Shown here: in pieces, positions 36,154-44,570 of the stretch | Numbering within the stretch: the stretch's first letter is position 1 | Layout of the letters: the number at the start of each line of letters is the position of its first letter | Source: HyVt-443 sp964544655 | GTDB lineage: Bacteria > Pseudomonadota > Gammaproteobacteria > Chromatiales > Chromatiaceae | DNA length: 64,000 bases | Direction: 5' to 3' | NCBI GenBank assembly: GCA_964544655.1 | Contig: CAZJCM010000004.1 | Coordinates: 1 to 64,000 of the forward strand | Notes under the pieces: model-generated | The model's database searches: none | What the model was told of the DNA's origin: nothing | The model's input: only the letters and a program-made list of their open reading frames with translations | Translations under genes and position numbers: made by a program

Positions 36154-37496
36154 GGAGTTCGATTCAGACCCGGCTGCTCGTTCTCTCCATCGGCGCCGCA
36201 CTGCTGATCTGGTTGATCATTGCCCTCGCCACATGGATTCATACCGGACATGAGGTGGAACGGTTACTCGATTCCCAGCTGGCGGAAACGGCTCGTTTGC
36301 TTGCCGTCTCCACCCTGCATGAGTCGGAAGAGTATGATCTGGAGGGATACGCCTCGGATATGCTTCGTGGCGGCTATCAGTATCCAATGGTATTCCAGGT
36401 TTGGTCGACGGATGGCCGGTTGTTGATCAGAGGGCCCCAGAGCCCCTACGACTATCTGTCGCCAAACAGGCGTCAGGGATTTACCAACGAGCACTTTTCC
36501 AACAAATCCTGGCGTGTCTATACATTGAGGCTTGGCGCCCCGGGGCATCTGATTCAGGTTGCCGGAGAGGATGTTGCCAGGCGCGCCTTGACGCTCAATT
36601 TCCTGCTCAATGCATTGGCGCCATTCCTGATCATTTTTCCCTTGTTTGGTTTCCTCTGGCTTGGTGTGCGCAGAGGATCGGCACCATTGCGCTGGATAGC
36701 GGCAGAGCTGTCGAGCCGGGATGGCAAGAGCCTGCAGCCCGTTTCAGGCGACAGGGTGCCCAGTGAAATCGTACCGTTGGTGGACGAAATCAACAGTCTG
36801 TTTCGACGCCTGCAGGAGTCCCTCGATCGTTACAGTCATTTTGCCGCGGATGCTGCCCATGAGCTTCGTACACCGCTGGCCGGGACCATTGCCCAGATCC
36901 ATGCCGCGGGCAATAGCGATGATCCTGAGGCGCGTGGTCATGCACTGGCGCAGGCAGAGAAGGGTTTGCGCAGATTGAGCAGAGTAGTGGAACAGCTGCT
37001 GTTGCTGGCGGGCGTGGAAACCGCCGCTGATAATGGCTTTGCCGTTCTGGAACTCAATAAGTCGGTCGAATCCGTATTGGTGGATTTTTACCCTGAGGCG
37101 GAGGAAAAAGGCGTTGAGTTGCAACTGCACGCCGATGAACCGATCACCATAGACGGCAATGACGAATTGATCCGGGTGATGTTGAGGAATCTTTTGGAGA
37201 ACGCCCTGCGTGCATCGCCAGCAGGTGGTGCAATCATCATTCGTCTAGGCAGAAAGAATGGATTTCCGTTTATTTTGATCGAAGATATGGGGCAGGGTAT
37301 CCCCATGGACAAGGCGCAACGCCTGTTCGAGCGATTCTATCGCCTGCCAAGGACGCCAGGCGATGGTGCTGGCATCGGCCTATCCATCGTCTATGCGGTG
37401 GCGGATATTCACCATGCGCGGCTCTCCCTTGAAAACTGTGATGCTCATCATGGTCTGTGTGTGACCATCGTCTTTTCTGGAACAAAGAATGCGTGA
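36150..37496 (+). CDS. sensor histidine kinase (QseC/PmrB-like)
   Basis: The partner kinase of the preceding regulator has 448 residues. Membrane segments are near residues 8-30 and 150-175, with a periplasmic sensor of about 120 residues between them. Then come a HAMP-like linker, HisKA with His in FAADAAHELRTPLAG, an N box in MLRNLLENALRAS, and G boxes EDMGQGIP and GAGIGLSIVYAV. It lacks a receiver. The signal is unknown; a metal or redox state fits the neighbours, but that is inference. Confidence 0.93.
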   Translation: MRSSIQTRLLVLSIGAALLIWLIIALATWIHTGHEVERLLDSQLAETARLLAVSTLHESEEYDLEGYASDMLRGGYQYPMVFQVWSTDGRLLIRGPQSPYDYLSPNRRQGFTNEHFSNKSWRVYTLRLGAPGHLIQVAGEDVARRALTLNFLLNALAPFLIIFPLFGFLWLGVRRGSAPLRWIAAELSSRDGKSLQPVSGDRVPSEIVPLVDEINSLFRRLQESLDRYSHFAADAAHELRTPLAGTIAQIHAAGNSDDPEARGHALAQAEKGLRRLSRVVEQLLLLAGVETAADNGFAVLELNKSVESVLVDFYPEAEEKGVELQLHADEPITIDGNDELIRVMLRNLLENALRASPAGGAIIIRLGRKNGFPFILIEDMGQGIPMDKAQRLFERFYRLPRTPGDGAGIGLSIVYAVADIHHARLSLENCDAHHGLCVTIVFSGTKNA

Positions 37497-37539
37497 ACGC
37501 TGCCTGTCCTGTGACACAGGGCACGCTGGCCCCCCCCCT

Positions 37540-37560
37540 TTCTTAAGCTGTTCTTAAGCT
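37540..37560. promoter_or_regulatory. PmrA-type tandem box (CTTAAG-N5-CTTAAG)
   Basis: TTCTTAAGCT occurs twice, at 37540-37549 and 37551-37560, with an 11-nt period. The core CTTAAG-CTGTT-CTTAAG (37542-37558) equals the PmrA/BasR consensus of YTTAAG-N5-YTTAAG. Such direct repeats bind dimers of OmpR-family regulators. It lies 100 nt before the nine-haem cytochrome start, just after the genes for a PmrA-like regulator and its kinase. Confidence 0.75.
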
Positions 37561-37659
37561 TTGCCTGTTAGCCTTGGTCGTGACTCGCTGAGCGCCTGTA
37601 ACTGATGCGATGCTCAGGAGGCGATGCAAGAACAGAAAAACGACACGGGAGAATCCAGC

Positions 37660-40128
37660 ATGCCACTATACCGTTCGATCGCAGTATCGTTATGCCTGTT
37701 AGGCACATCGGCGCTGTTGGCTGTGCCTGATACTGTACAGGCAGGTGACAAATTCAAGATCAAAGAGGCCAAATGGGATCATGAGAAAGGCCGTCTGAAA
37801 GTAAAGGGAAAGGGCAAGAAGAATAAGACTATAACTCTGATGTATGCCGCGAACCATGTCGTCATCGCTTCCGACTCTACGGATGAAGATGAGTGGAAAT
37901 TCAAGGTCAGTGGCCTCGATCCGGTACCCTGTGAGGTCAGGGTCGAGCAATCGGATGGGAAGGCTGCCGAGAAGAAGGTAAAGGGTGCGCCTGACAATTG
38001 CGATGTGTCAGGCGGAGGTGGTGGTAATGGCGGCGGCAGTGGCGGTGGAACCACACCACCACCTACGGCATCGGCCTACACTGTGCTGGCGGCCAATGAT
38101 CTGGGTATGCACTGTGCCGATACCGATTACCGTGTGTTCAGTATCCTGCCGCCGTACAATGTGTTGAATGCACAGGTACTGCTTCGTGGCAAGGAGCCGC
38201 AACTGATGACGCCGGCAGACGGTGTGACAGTGACCTACCGCGCTATACCTTCGGATATCGTCGACCTGAACGACCCTTCGCTGCCGCCACTAGCCAGTGA
38301 TTCCATCACTTCGACCAGCCAGAACAGTGGATCGATATTCAAAGGAAATTTCTGGGATCTGGATGTCAATGGTGACCCCATAGGATTTCTCGCCTATCAG
38401 CCGTTATATCCTCCACAGGTCCTGGCGGCGTTTCCATTCGAATCGGATCTGGGCCTGCCGGCACCGAACCTGGAACGGCTCTATCTGGGGGATGGTGTGT
38501 TATCGGCCGAACAATCCGCCATGCCAGGCATCCTGCAGCCATACAATGCCAATGATCCACAGCCGTTTCATGGCTATGTGCAGGATCTGCCATTCTTCGT
38601 GAACTTCCCGTTTGGTTATACGGTGAGTAATTTCCAACGCTATACCGCAGAAGGGATACCGGCCCTGCCGACCGATGATATGGGCCGTAACAATGCCTAC
38701 CCCATGATGCGGGTGGAGGCCAGAGATGGTAACGGCAATGTGTTGGCTGCGGTGGACACGGTCGTTCCCGTGGCGTCGGAGGCCGATTGTGCAATTTGCC
38801 ATGCGAGCCAGAACGTATGTGACTTCGACACGACCGGCACGCTGGTCTGCGACGACATTGCCAACGCCAATTACGGCAGTGTGAATTTCATCGAGGATGC
38901 GGCTCAGGTGATTGGTGATACGCCGGAGCAGAAGGTGATCAACGCAGCCAAGATCAATATCCTGAAGCTGCATGATTTCAAGCACGGCACCATGATTGCC
39001 GGAACCGAGCCGGATGGCCGCTTTGCCGATGGCACCACGCCCAATGTGGTCTGTGCAACCTGCCACTATTCCCCGGCGCTGGATCTGGCCCATCTGGGAC
39101 CGAATGATGACAATGGCAAGGAACAGACCCGGCACATCAGTATGTCCCGGGCGATGCACGGCTTCCATGGCTCGTTGCCAACGGTCAATCCGGCCGACTA
39201 CGGCAACCTGTTCCCGACCATGCCGTTGCCGGGTGAACGGACTGCGCAACAGCAGGAGGAGGTGCTGCAGGAGACCTGTTACAACTGTCATCCCGGCAAG
39301 CGCACCAAGTGTCTGCGCGGCGCGATGAGTGATGCCGGCATCGTCTGCCAGGATTGTCATGGCCAGTTGACTCAGGTGGGGGATGATTTCACCGAGGGTC
39401 TGCCCGCTGCCGGTTTTCCTGGCGGAGCCGATCTCACCAAACGTGTGCCCTGGGCGTCAGAACCGAAATGCCAGTCCTGTCATGTGGGTGACGTATTGCA
39501 GGTGGAGCAGCTGGCAGTGGCCGGTATGTTGACCGATACTCTGATCAATGGGCAGGACAAGGCAGGCAACCCGGATGGGCTACGCCTGCAGCTGGCGTAT
39601 GCGGTAAGCGACCACAAGAGTCGTGGTGGAACTGATGATCTGGCCCTGCTGGACTTCAAGGATTCACGCTTTGCGGCAAATCAGGAACTCTATCGTCTCA
39701 GTGGTGGCAAGGATAACCTGGGCAAGGGGCATGAGGGATTGAGCTGTGAGGGTTGCCATGGCAGTACCCATGCTATCTGGCCAAACGGAAATCCATGGGC
39801 CAACGATAACAAGACGGCCGTTGGGTTGCAGGGGCATACAGGGTCTATTACCGAATGTTCTACCTGTCACGAGGGCGATCTCGGCGTCACTCTGGAAGGT
39901 CCACACGGCATGCATCCGGTGGGTGATACCACTTTTGCCCGGGATCATGAGAAGCTGGCGGAGAAGGATAAAAATGCCTGTCGTGCCTGCCACGGTGTCA
40001 ATGGTGAGGGCAGTGTGCTTTCACGCACCGCGGCAGACCGGATCCTGAAAAGTGATGATCAGGGCATGATCAACCTGGCCAAAGGAACACCGGTGACCTG
40101 TTCTACCTGTCATGAGAATAAGCTGTAA
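37660..40128 (+). CDS. secreted nonahaem c-type cytochrome
   Basis: Starting at ATG 37660 (GGGAGA 7 nt before) gives 822 residues; ATG 37624 is possible but is too close to its AGGAGG. A signal peptide ends near DTVQA. A small lysine-rich beta domain (about 20-100) follows, then a Gly-rich linker with GGGGGNGGGSGGG, then a domain with AANDLGMHCADTDYRVFSIL. The C-terminal half carries nine CxxCH haem motifs: CAICH, CATCH, CYNCH, CQDCH, CQSCH, CEGCH, CSTCH, CRACH, CSTCH. All haem motifs are standard. It is exported and probably periplasmic or surface-bound, moving electrons. I recognise no catalytic family. Control by the adjacent PmrA-like box is likely. Confidence 0.9.
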   Translation: MPLYRSIAVSLCLLGTSALLAVPDTVQAGDKFKIKEAKWDHEKGRLKVKGKGKKNKTITLMYAANHVVIASDSTDEDEWKFKVSGLDPVPCEVRVEQSDGKAAEKKVKGAPDNCDVSGGGGGNGGGSGGGTTPPPTASAYTVLAANDLGMHCADTDYRVFSILPPYNVLNAQVLLRGKEPQLMTPADGVTVTYRAIPSDIVDLNDPSLPPLASDSITSTSQNSGSIFKGNFWDLDVNGDPIGFLAYQPLYPPQVLAAFPFESDLGLPAPNLERLYLGDGVLSAEQSAMPGILQPYNANDPQPFHGYVQDLPFFVNFPFGYTVSNFQRYTAEGIPALPTDDMGRNNAYPMMRVEARDGNGNVLAAVDTVVPVASEADCAICHASQNVCDFDTTGTLVCDDIANANYGSVNFIEDAAQVIGDTPEQKVINAAKINILKLHDFKHGTMIAGTEPDGRFADGTTPNVVCATCHYSPALDLAHLGPNDDNGKEQTRHISMSRAMHGFHGSLPTVNPADYGNLFPTMPLPGERTAQQQEEVLQETCYNCHPGKRTKCLRGAMSDAGIVCQDCHGQLTQVGDDFTEGLPAAGFPGGADLTKRVPWASEPKCQSCHVGDVLQVEQLAVAGMLTDTLINGQDKAGNPDGLRLQLAYAVSDHKSRGGTDDLALLDFKDSRFAANQELYRLSGGKDNLGKGHEGLSCEGCHGSTHAIWPNGNPWANDNKTAVGLQGHTGSITECSTCHEGDLGVTLEGPHGMHPVGDTTFARDHEKLAEKDKNACRACHGVNGEGSVLSRTAADRILKSDDQGMINLAKGTPVTCSTCHENKL

Positions 40129-40138
40129 TAGGTAATTT

Positions 40139-40168
40139 CTCTGGCACAGGGAGGTGCCAGAGGTTTCT
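40139..40168 (+). terminator. intrinsic terminator after the nonahaem cytochrome
   Basis: CTCTGGCAC (40139-40147) and GTGCCAGAG (40154-40162) form a perfect 9-bp stem around AGGGAG, followed by GTTTCT. It starts 11 nt after the stop, as expected for a rho-independent terminator, though the T-run is short. Confidence 0.75.
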
Positions 40169-40200
40169 CATCAAAACTACTCGCAATGTAACCGCACATG

Positions 40201-40227
40201 CTGTAGGAGCGCCGCCCTGGCGCGAAT
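40201..40227 (+). repeat. REP-like element of the GTAGGAGC type
   Basis: CTGTAGGAGC, followed by GCGCC-GCCCT-GGCGC and GAAT, has the shape of GTAG-type REP sequences of Pseudomonas and relatives, which are spread by RAYT transposases. The hairpin stem is 5 bp and perfect. It is the only copy seen in the window, and no RAYT gene is nearby. Confidence 0.65.
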
Positions 40228-40316
40228 GATACTGGACCGGATTCACTGTGGGGGAGACCGCTTCTGCAGATCTGTTTACTGGCCGAGCCTGTTATTGCCT
40301 GAACACCCAATCCATA

Positions 40317-40637
40317 CAGTTTTCAGCTTGAATTCAGCTCCATGAAATATGCTGTGATCCGATTTACCAGCCCGGCCATGTAATCTATCTGCCTACGCTG
40401 TAGGCGTGGTGCCTCGTCGTGAGTGACACGGTGGTCAGACCCACTACTGAAACGCACATCTGTAGATCCAGAAGCTGGCCAAGTCAATCATATCGGATTT
40501 GAATCCGACAGATTCCCGGCTATATGGAAATTCTCACCAGACCTATGGGCATGACTGCGAATTTTTATTACGCTATCCAAGATCAATATGCATCCACTTT
40601 GAACCCACGGATTCAGGTTGGAGCTGAATGAAAACAG
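40317..40637. repeat. noncoding stretch with inverted-repeat ends and two hairpins
   Basis: The 525-nt gap 40129-40653 has no gene. GGAGCTGAAT followed by GAAAAC appears at 40620-40635 and, inverted with 7 extra bases inside, at 40341-40317. Between them are the hairpins GCCTAC-GCT-GTAGGC (40391-40405) and TCGGATT-TG-AATCCGA (40493-40508). A sequence near 40601 (GAACCCACGGATTCAGGT) resembles 57256-57273. This could be a decayed mobile element or a small RNA locus; neither is shown. Confidence 0.4.
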
Positions 40638-40653
40638 GGTATCAGGAGTATCA

Positions 40654-41151
40654 ATGATGAATAACAGGTTGTTTTGTATGGTGCTGGGTGGCCTGGTCCT
40701 GGTGGGCTCCAGCTCTTCTTTCTCCGCAGATGGGCAGGGTTCAGGTGGTGCTCTGGCATCTGGCGTTGGCGCGGTTGACAGTGAGCCTTACCGGCAGGAG
40801 TGTGGCAAGTGCCATGTCCCGTATCCTGCCGGTCTCCTGCCTGCGCTTTCTTGGGAGAAGATGATGATGGGCTTGCAGGATCATTTCGGGCAGGCGGTGA
40901 AACTATCGCCTCAGTCTGAGCGGGCAATCTACAGTTATCTCCTGACCAACGCGGCCGGGCGGGTCAGTTACCGTGTCTCAGACAGCATCATGAGCACTCT
41001 GGGCAGCAATCCTGCGCCATTGCGTGTCACTGAAATTCCCTATTTCAGACAGCGCCATGCAGAGCTAAAGGATGCGGCAGCACTCGGTGCCTGCGATAAC
41101 TGTCATGGGAAGATGGAGACCGGGGATTTCAGCGTCACTGGAAGTGAGTGA
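40654..41151 (+). CDS. dihaem cytochrome c (DHC type)
   Basis: ATG 40654, with AGGAG 5 nt before, starts a protein of 165 residues. A signal peptide ends near SSSSFSA. Two haem motifs are CGKCH, in YRQECGKCHVPYPAGLLP, and CDNCH close to the C-terminus. The spacing and the sequence SWEKMMMGLQDHFGQAVKLS match the DHC family. DHC proteins usually pass electrons to SHP or to a cytochrome b561, but neither gene is here. The stop overlaps the PepSY gene by 4 nt (GTGA), so both are co-translated. Confidence 0.92.
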   Translation: MMNNRLFCMVLGGLVLVGSSSSFSADGQGSGGALASGVGAVDSEPYRQECGKCHVPYPAGLLPALSWEKMMMGLQDHFGQAVKLSPQSERAIYSYLLTNAAGRVSYRVSDSIMSTLGSNPAPLRVTEIPYFRQRHAELKDAAALGACDNCHGKMETGDFSVTGSE

Positions 41152-41453
41152 AGCAAGTGCTCCGTATCCGGCTCATGATACCCATCTTGCTGTTTTCTGC
41201 CGTGATAATGGCAGATGATGAGGTTGATTACCTGGAGGCCCGGCAGCTGGTGAAGGCGGGGGTCATCCTGCCTCTGGCGCAGGTGCTGCGCCAGCTGGAG
41301 CGCCCGGTAGGCCGGGTGTTGGAGGTAGAGCTGGAGCATAAAGGCAACGGCTATCGCTATGAAATCGAGCTCCTCGACCGGCACGGTCAGGTATGGGAGC
41401 TGAAGGTGGATGCTGTCAGTGGCAGGCTGTTGAAACAAGAGCAGGAGGATTGA
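41148..41453 (+). CDS. PepSY domain protein, exported
   Basis: A GTG start at 41148 gives 101 residues. A signal peptide or N-terminal anchor (IRLMIPILLFSAVIMA) is followed by one PepSY domain: YLEARQLVKAGVILPLAQVL, then GRVLEVELEHKGNGYRYEIE and WELKVDAVSGRLL. Small PepSY proteins of this kind are common beside two-component systems and cytochrome genes, where they may sense or inhibit. It is co-transcribed with the dihaem cytochrome. The facing kinase ends 133 nt away. Confidence 0.9.
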   Translation: MKQVLRIRLMIPILLFSAVIMADDEVDYLEARQLVKAGVILPLAQVLRQLERPVGRVLEVELEHKGNGYRYEIELLDRHGQVWELKVDAVSGRLLKQEQED

Positions 41454-41586
41454 GAATGCGCCTGCTGCCGGTCGGGCTCATAACCCAACAGTTGCATCAG
41501 AAGGCGGATGAAATAGCATGCCTTCCTATGCCGCCCAAAGGCGGTGGGTACAGCCTCCTGTCCGGGACTTTGAAAACAGGTTGAGA

Positions 41587-42921
41587 TCAGCCGCAATGGG
41601 AGATAGGACCGCGAGGTATTCTCAGGATGGCATCAGTCCCTCCGGCATGGTTTTGTTCCAGCTTGACCGACCAGTGGTTCACCGCTGCAAGTTGACTGAC
41701 GATGGCCAGTCCCAGTCCGCTGCCACCGGTTTTTCTGCTGCGTGACTCTTCTACCCTGAAAAAGGGTTCGAATACTTTATTTCTCAACGCCTCAGGGATG
41801 CCATCTCCCTGATCGGAAATGGTGATGCGGACGCATTCCGGATTGCAGCGAACGTCGATGACAACCGCCTTGCCGTTGCCGTAGCGTATGGCGTTGTCCA
41901 GCAGGTTGGCCAACACTCTGCGCAGTGCGACGGTGGATATCTGCAAACTGCATTTTCCCTGGTGCTTCAACACGAGTTCAATCGATGAAGGTTGATAGTC
42001 CATGATCAACTGCTGCAGAAACCCTGGAAATTCACAAATTTCGGTATCCTGCCGGTCAAGTCCTCTGGACAACTCCATCACCTGGGTTATCAGGCGGTCC
42101 ATTTCATCCAGATCCCGCTGTATCTGTTGGCGTAGCACAGGGTCGGTATCATCGGGGAGCATCTCCGTCACCAGTGAGAGATGGGTCAGTGGTGTGCGCA
42201 TGTCGTGGGAGACCCCGGCCAGCAGAACTGTCCGGCCCGCCAGCAGACGTTTCAGTTTGCTGACCATATGGTTGAATCCTGTGGCCAGAGTGGCGATCTC
42301 CCTCGGGCCCTGCTCCGGCATCGGAGCAGGGAAGTGACCAGCAGCCACCTGCTCCACGCCGTCTGCCAACCGGGACAGGGGTTTGATCAAACGATGCACC
42401 AGCAGGGACGATGTCAGCAGGATGAACAGGGTGGCGAAGATGAAGATGATGAAAGCGGCAGTGGGGGCCTGATTGACCAGGCGATCCTTGGGGAATCCGA
42501 TACGCAACATCCTCCCGGCCATCGGGATGTGGAACCAGTACCAGCCGTCCCAGTCAGGCAATGTGCCGGCGGGCACCTGCTGCTCGAGACGATGTTCCAG
42601 GGCGTCCTTGAGGAACAGGATATAAGGCAGATTGCTCTCACCGAGGGGTTTGCCGTCTGCCTTGGATATGTCCGTCAGAAATAACTGATGGCTGCGATAC
42701 AGCTCTTGCTCGAAATCGTCCCTGGTAGTGGGGGGGAGTTCGGCCCAGGTCTGGGCACTCAATACCATCAATGCCGCCAGGTCTTCCGTCGAGCGTTCGG
42801 CGACTGGCAGCAGGATATAACGCATGGTGACACCCATTACCAATACCAGGAACAGGATCAGTGCTATGGAGAGGGTCAGGCTGGCCTGGCCGAACAGGGT
42901 GCGGGGCAGGAGCCGGGTCAA
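41587..42921 (-). CDS. envZ: sensor histidine kinase, EnvZ-like
   Basis: A kinase of 444 residues. An N-terminal membrane segment (SLTLSIALILFLVLVMGVTM) is followed by a periplasmic region of about 110 residues, a second segment (TAAFIIFIFATLFILLTSSL), HAMP, and HisKA with His in LLAGVSHDMRTPLTHL. The HATPase has LANLLDNAIRYGNG, DQGDGIPEA and GGSGLGLAIV. The HisKA sequence SHDMRTPLT is the EnvZ form. It overlaps its regulator gene by 4 nt. In enteric bacteria EnvZ senses osmolarity through OmpR; here the ligand is not known. Confidence 0.88.
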   Translation of the reverse strand: MTRLLPRTLFGQASLTLSIALILFLVLVMGVTMRYILLPVAERSTEDLAALMVLSAQTWAELPPTTRDDFEQELYRSHQLFLTDISKADGKPLGESNLPYILFLKDALEHRLEQQVPAGTLPDWDGWYWFHIPMAGRMLRIGFPKDRLVNQAPTAAFIIFIFATLFILLTSSLLVHRLIKPLSRLADGVEQVAAGHFPAPMPEQGPREIATLATGFNHMVSKLKRLLAGRTVLLAGVSHDMRTPLTHLSLVTEMLPDDTDPVLRQQIQRDLDEMDRLITQVMELSRGLDRQDTEICEFPGFLQQLIMDYQPSSIELVLKHQGKCSLQISTVALRRVLANLLDNAIRYGNGKAVVIDVRCNPECVRITISDQGDGIPEALRNKVFEPFFRVEESRSRKTGGSGLGLAIVSQLAAVNHWSVKLEQNHAGGTDAILRIPRGPISHCG

Positions 42922-43637
42922 CTACTGCTGCCTCCGGTTGGATCGAACAGATAGCCCTCGCCCCAGATGGTGCGGATATAGGCCGGTTCCGCCGGATTTT
43001 TCTCTATCTTCTTGCGCAGCCGTGTGATGCGCACGTCGATACTGCGGTCGAACGGGTCCCGGTCGTACCCCTTCAGCTGGGTCAGCAACTGATCCCGGTC
43101 GAGGACCCGGTGGGGACGCTGTAGAAACAGGGTGAGCAGGTCGTACTCGCCACTGGTAAGAGGGATCTCTATGCCATCGCGGGTCAGCCTGTGGCTTTCC
43201 TGATCGAGCCTGAAGGGGCCAAAGGCCATCATCTGGGCACTGTTGTTTTCTATCGTGCCGTTGGCCGATGGCCGGCGCAAGACCGCTTTTATCCGCGCCA
43301 GCAGCTCTCTGGGATTGAATGGCTTGGGAAGGTAGTCGTCGGCGCCCATTTCCAGACCGATGATGCGGTCGATCTCATCTCCCCGTGCGGAAAGGATGAT
43401 CATCGGCAGTTGCTGTTCTGTCCTGAGCCGACGGGCGATGGACAGCCCATCCTCCCCAGGCAGCATCAGATCAAGGATCAACAGGTCAACCTGCTCTCCA
43501 CTGTCCAGAAATGCGTCCATCTCCCGGCCATCTGCCACCGCTGAAACGGAAAACCCCTGCTCACCAAGATATCGGGTAAGCAGATGGCGCAGATCAGGGT
43601 CGTCATCAACGATGAGTATGTGGTTGTTTGATTCCAT
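42918..43637 (-). CDS. ompR: OmpR-type response regulator
   Basis: A 239-residue regulator. The receiver has IVDDDPD, phospho-Asp in LILDLMLPGEDG and Lys in LPKPFNPRELLARIKAVLRR, a typical OmpR run. The winged helix includes IPLTSGEYDLLTLFLQRPHR and RDPFDRSIDVRITRLRKKIE, ending IRTIWGEGYLFDP. It is paired with the EnvZ-like kinase downstream. The two converge on the dihaem and PepSY genes, so they may or may not control them. Confidence 0.88.
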   Translation of the reverse strand: MESNNHILIVDDDPDLRHLLTRYLGEQGFSVSAVADGREMDAFLDSGEQVDLLILDLMLPGEDGLSIARRLRTEQQLPMIILSARGDEIDRIIGLEMGADDYLPKPFNPRELLARIKAVLRRPSANGTIENNSAQMMAFGPFRLDQESHRLTRDGIEIPLTSGEYDLLTLFLQRPHRVLDRDQLLTQLKGYDRDPFDRSIDVRITRLRKKIEKNPAEPAYIRTIWGEGYLFDPTGGSSS

Positions 43638-43776
43638 ATGTCCACGACTTGTTCAGCGGCTGTTTAAACCCAGAACCAATAATACACCTGACTCCGGGCG
43701 ACCACGAGTGGGGCTTCCCGCAAGGAGGACATGATGATTGTGATCGATCGTTAGATCTTCCCGGCCCCTCTGTGGT

Positions 43777-43806
43777 TTGTTCATCCGAATCGATGATGAG
43801 TATTAT
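43777..43806 (+). promoter_or_regulatory. possible sigma-70 promoter for elbB
   Basis: TTGTTC (43777-43782) and TATTAT (43801-43806) are separated by 18 nt. The position, about 110 nt before elbB in the divergent gap, is plausible. Not verified. Confidence 0.4.
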
Positions 43807-43916
43807 AGGGGGCGGTTGTTTCTTCCATGTTTCCGCGGGTAGCGGAAATTGTTACAGAGTGTTACGGGGCGCGGAATGTATCTGCGGTGGTTGCAAGAGC
43901 AGTGGAGGTGAATGCG

Positions 43917-44570
43917 ATGAGTGAAAAGCGAGTGGCCGTAGTGCTGTCCGGTTGCGGTGTATACGATGGCGCGGAAATCCATGAGTCGGTGCTGACCCTG
44001 CTGGCGCTGGATCGTCAGGGAGTGGCCTATCACTGTTTTGCGCCGGATATTCCGCAGCATCATGTGATCAATCACCTCAATGGACAGGAGATGGATGAGA
44101 CGCGGAATGTGCTGGTGGAGTCCGCCCGCATAGCGCGGGGTGACATCACGCCGTTGTCGGAACTCGACCCCGATGCCTTCGATGCGCTGGTGTTTCCTGG
44201 CGGTTTTGGGGTGGCGAAGAATCTTTCCACGCTCGCCTTCGATGGTCCCGACTGCCGGGTCGATGCAGATGTGGAGCGGGTGGTGCTGGGGATGGCAGAG
44301 CGAAAAAAACCCATCGTCGCCCTCTGCATTGCGCCGGCGGTGATGGCAAAGATTCTGCAAGGGGCGCGGGTCACCATTGGCAATGATCCGGGGACAGTAC
44401 AGGCAATCGAGGCGATGCAGGGGCAGCATCAGCAGGCCGGGCATGGCGAGGTGGTTGTGGATGAGCGTTATAACCTGATCACCACCCCCTGTTATATGCT
44501 CGATGCCTCGATCAGTCAGATTGCGCAGGGGGCGGAAAACGCCGTTGCGGCGCTGCTTACGCGGATCTAG
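43917..44570 (+). CDS. elbB: ElbB-type glyoxalase/isoprenoid-linked protein of the DJ-1 superfamily
   Basis: ATG 43917 is chosen because GGAGG stands 8 nt before it; it gives 217 residues. The sequence SEKRVAVVLSGCGVYDGAEI is the ElbB (sigma cross-reacting protein 27A) start, and the DJ-1-like nucleophile Cys lies in VALCIAPAVMAK, with VFPGGFGVAKNL before it. ElbB has been called isoprenoid biosynthesis protein with amidotransferase-like domain; weak glyoxalase activity is known, but the in vivo role is not clear. It overlaps the end of the convergent ABC transporter gene by 14 nt. Confidence 0.93.
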   Translation: MSEKRVAVVLSGCGVYDGAEIHESVLTLLALDRQGVAYHCFAPDIPQHHVINHLNGQEMDETRNVLVESARIARGDITPLSELDPDAFDALVFPGGFGVAKNLSTLAFDGPDCRVDADVERVVLGMAERKKPIVALCIAPAVMAKILQGARVTIGNDPGTVQAIEAMQGQHQQAGHGEVVVDERYNLITTPCYMLDASISQIAQGAENAVAALLTRI

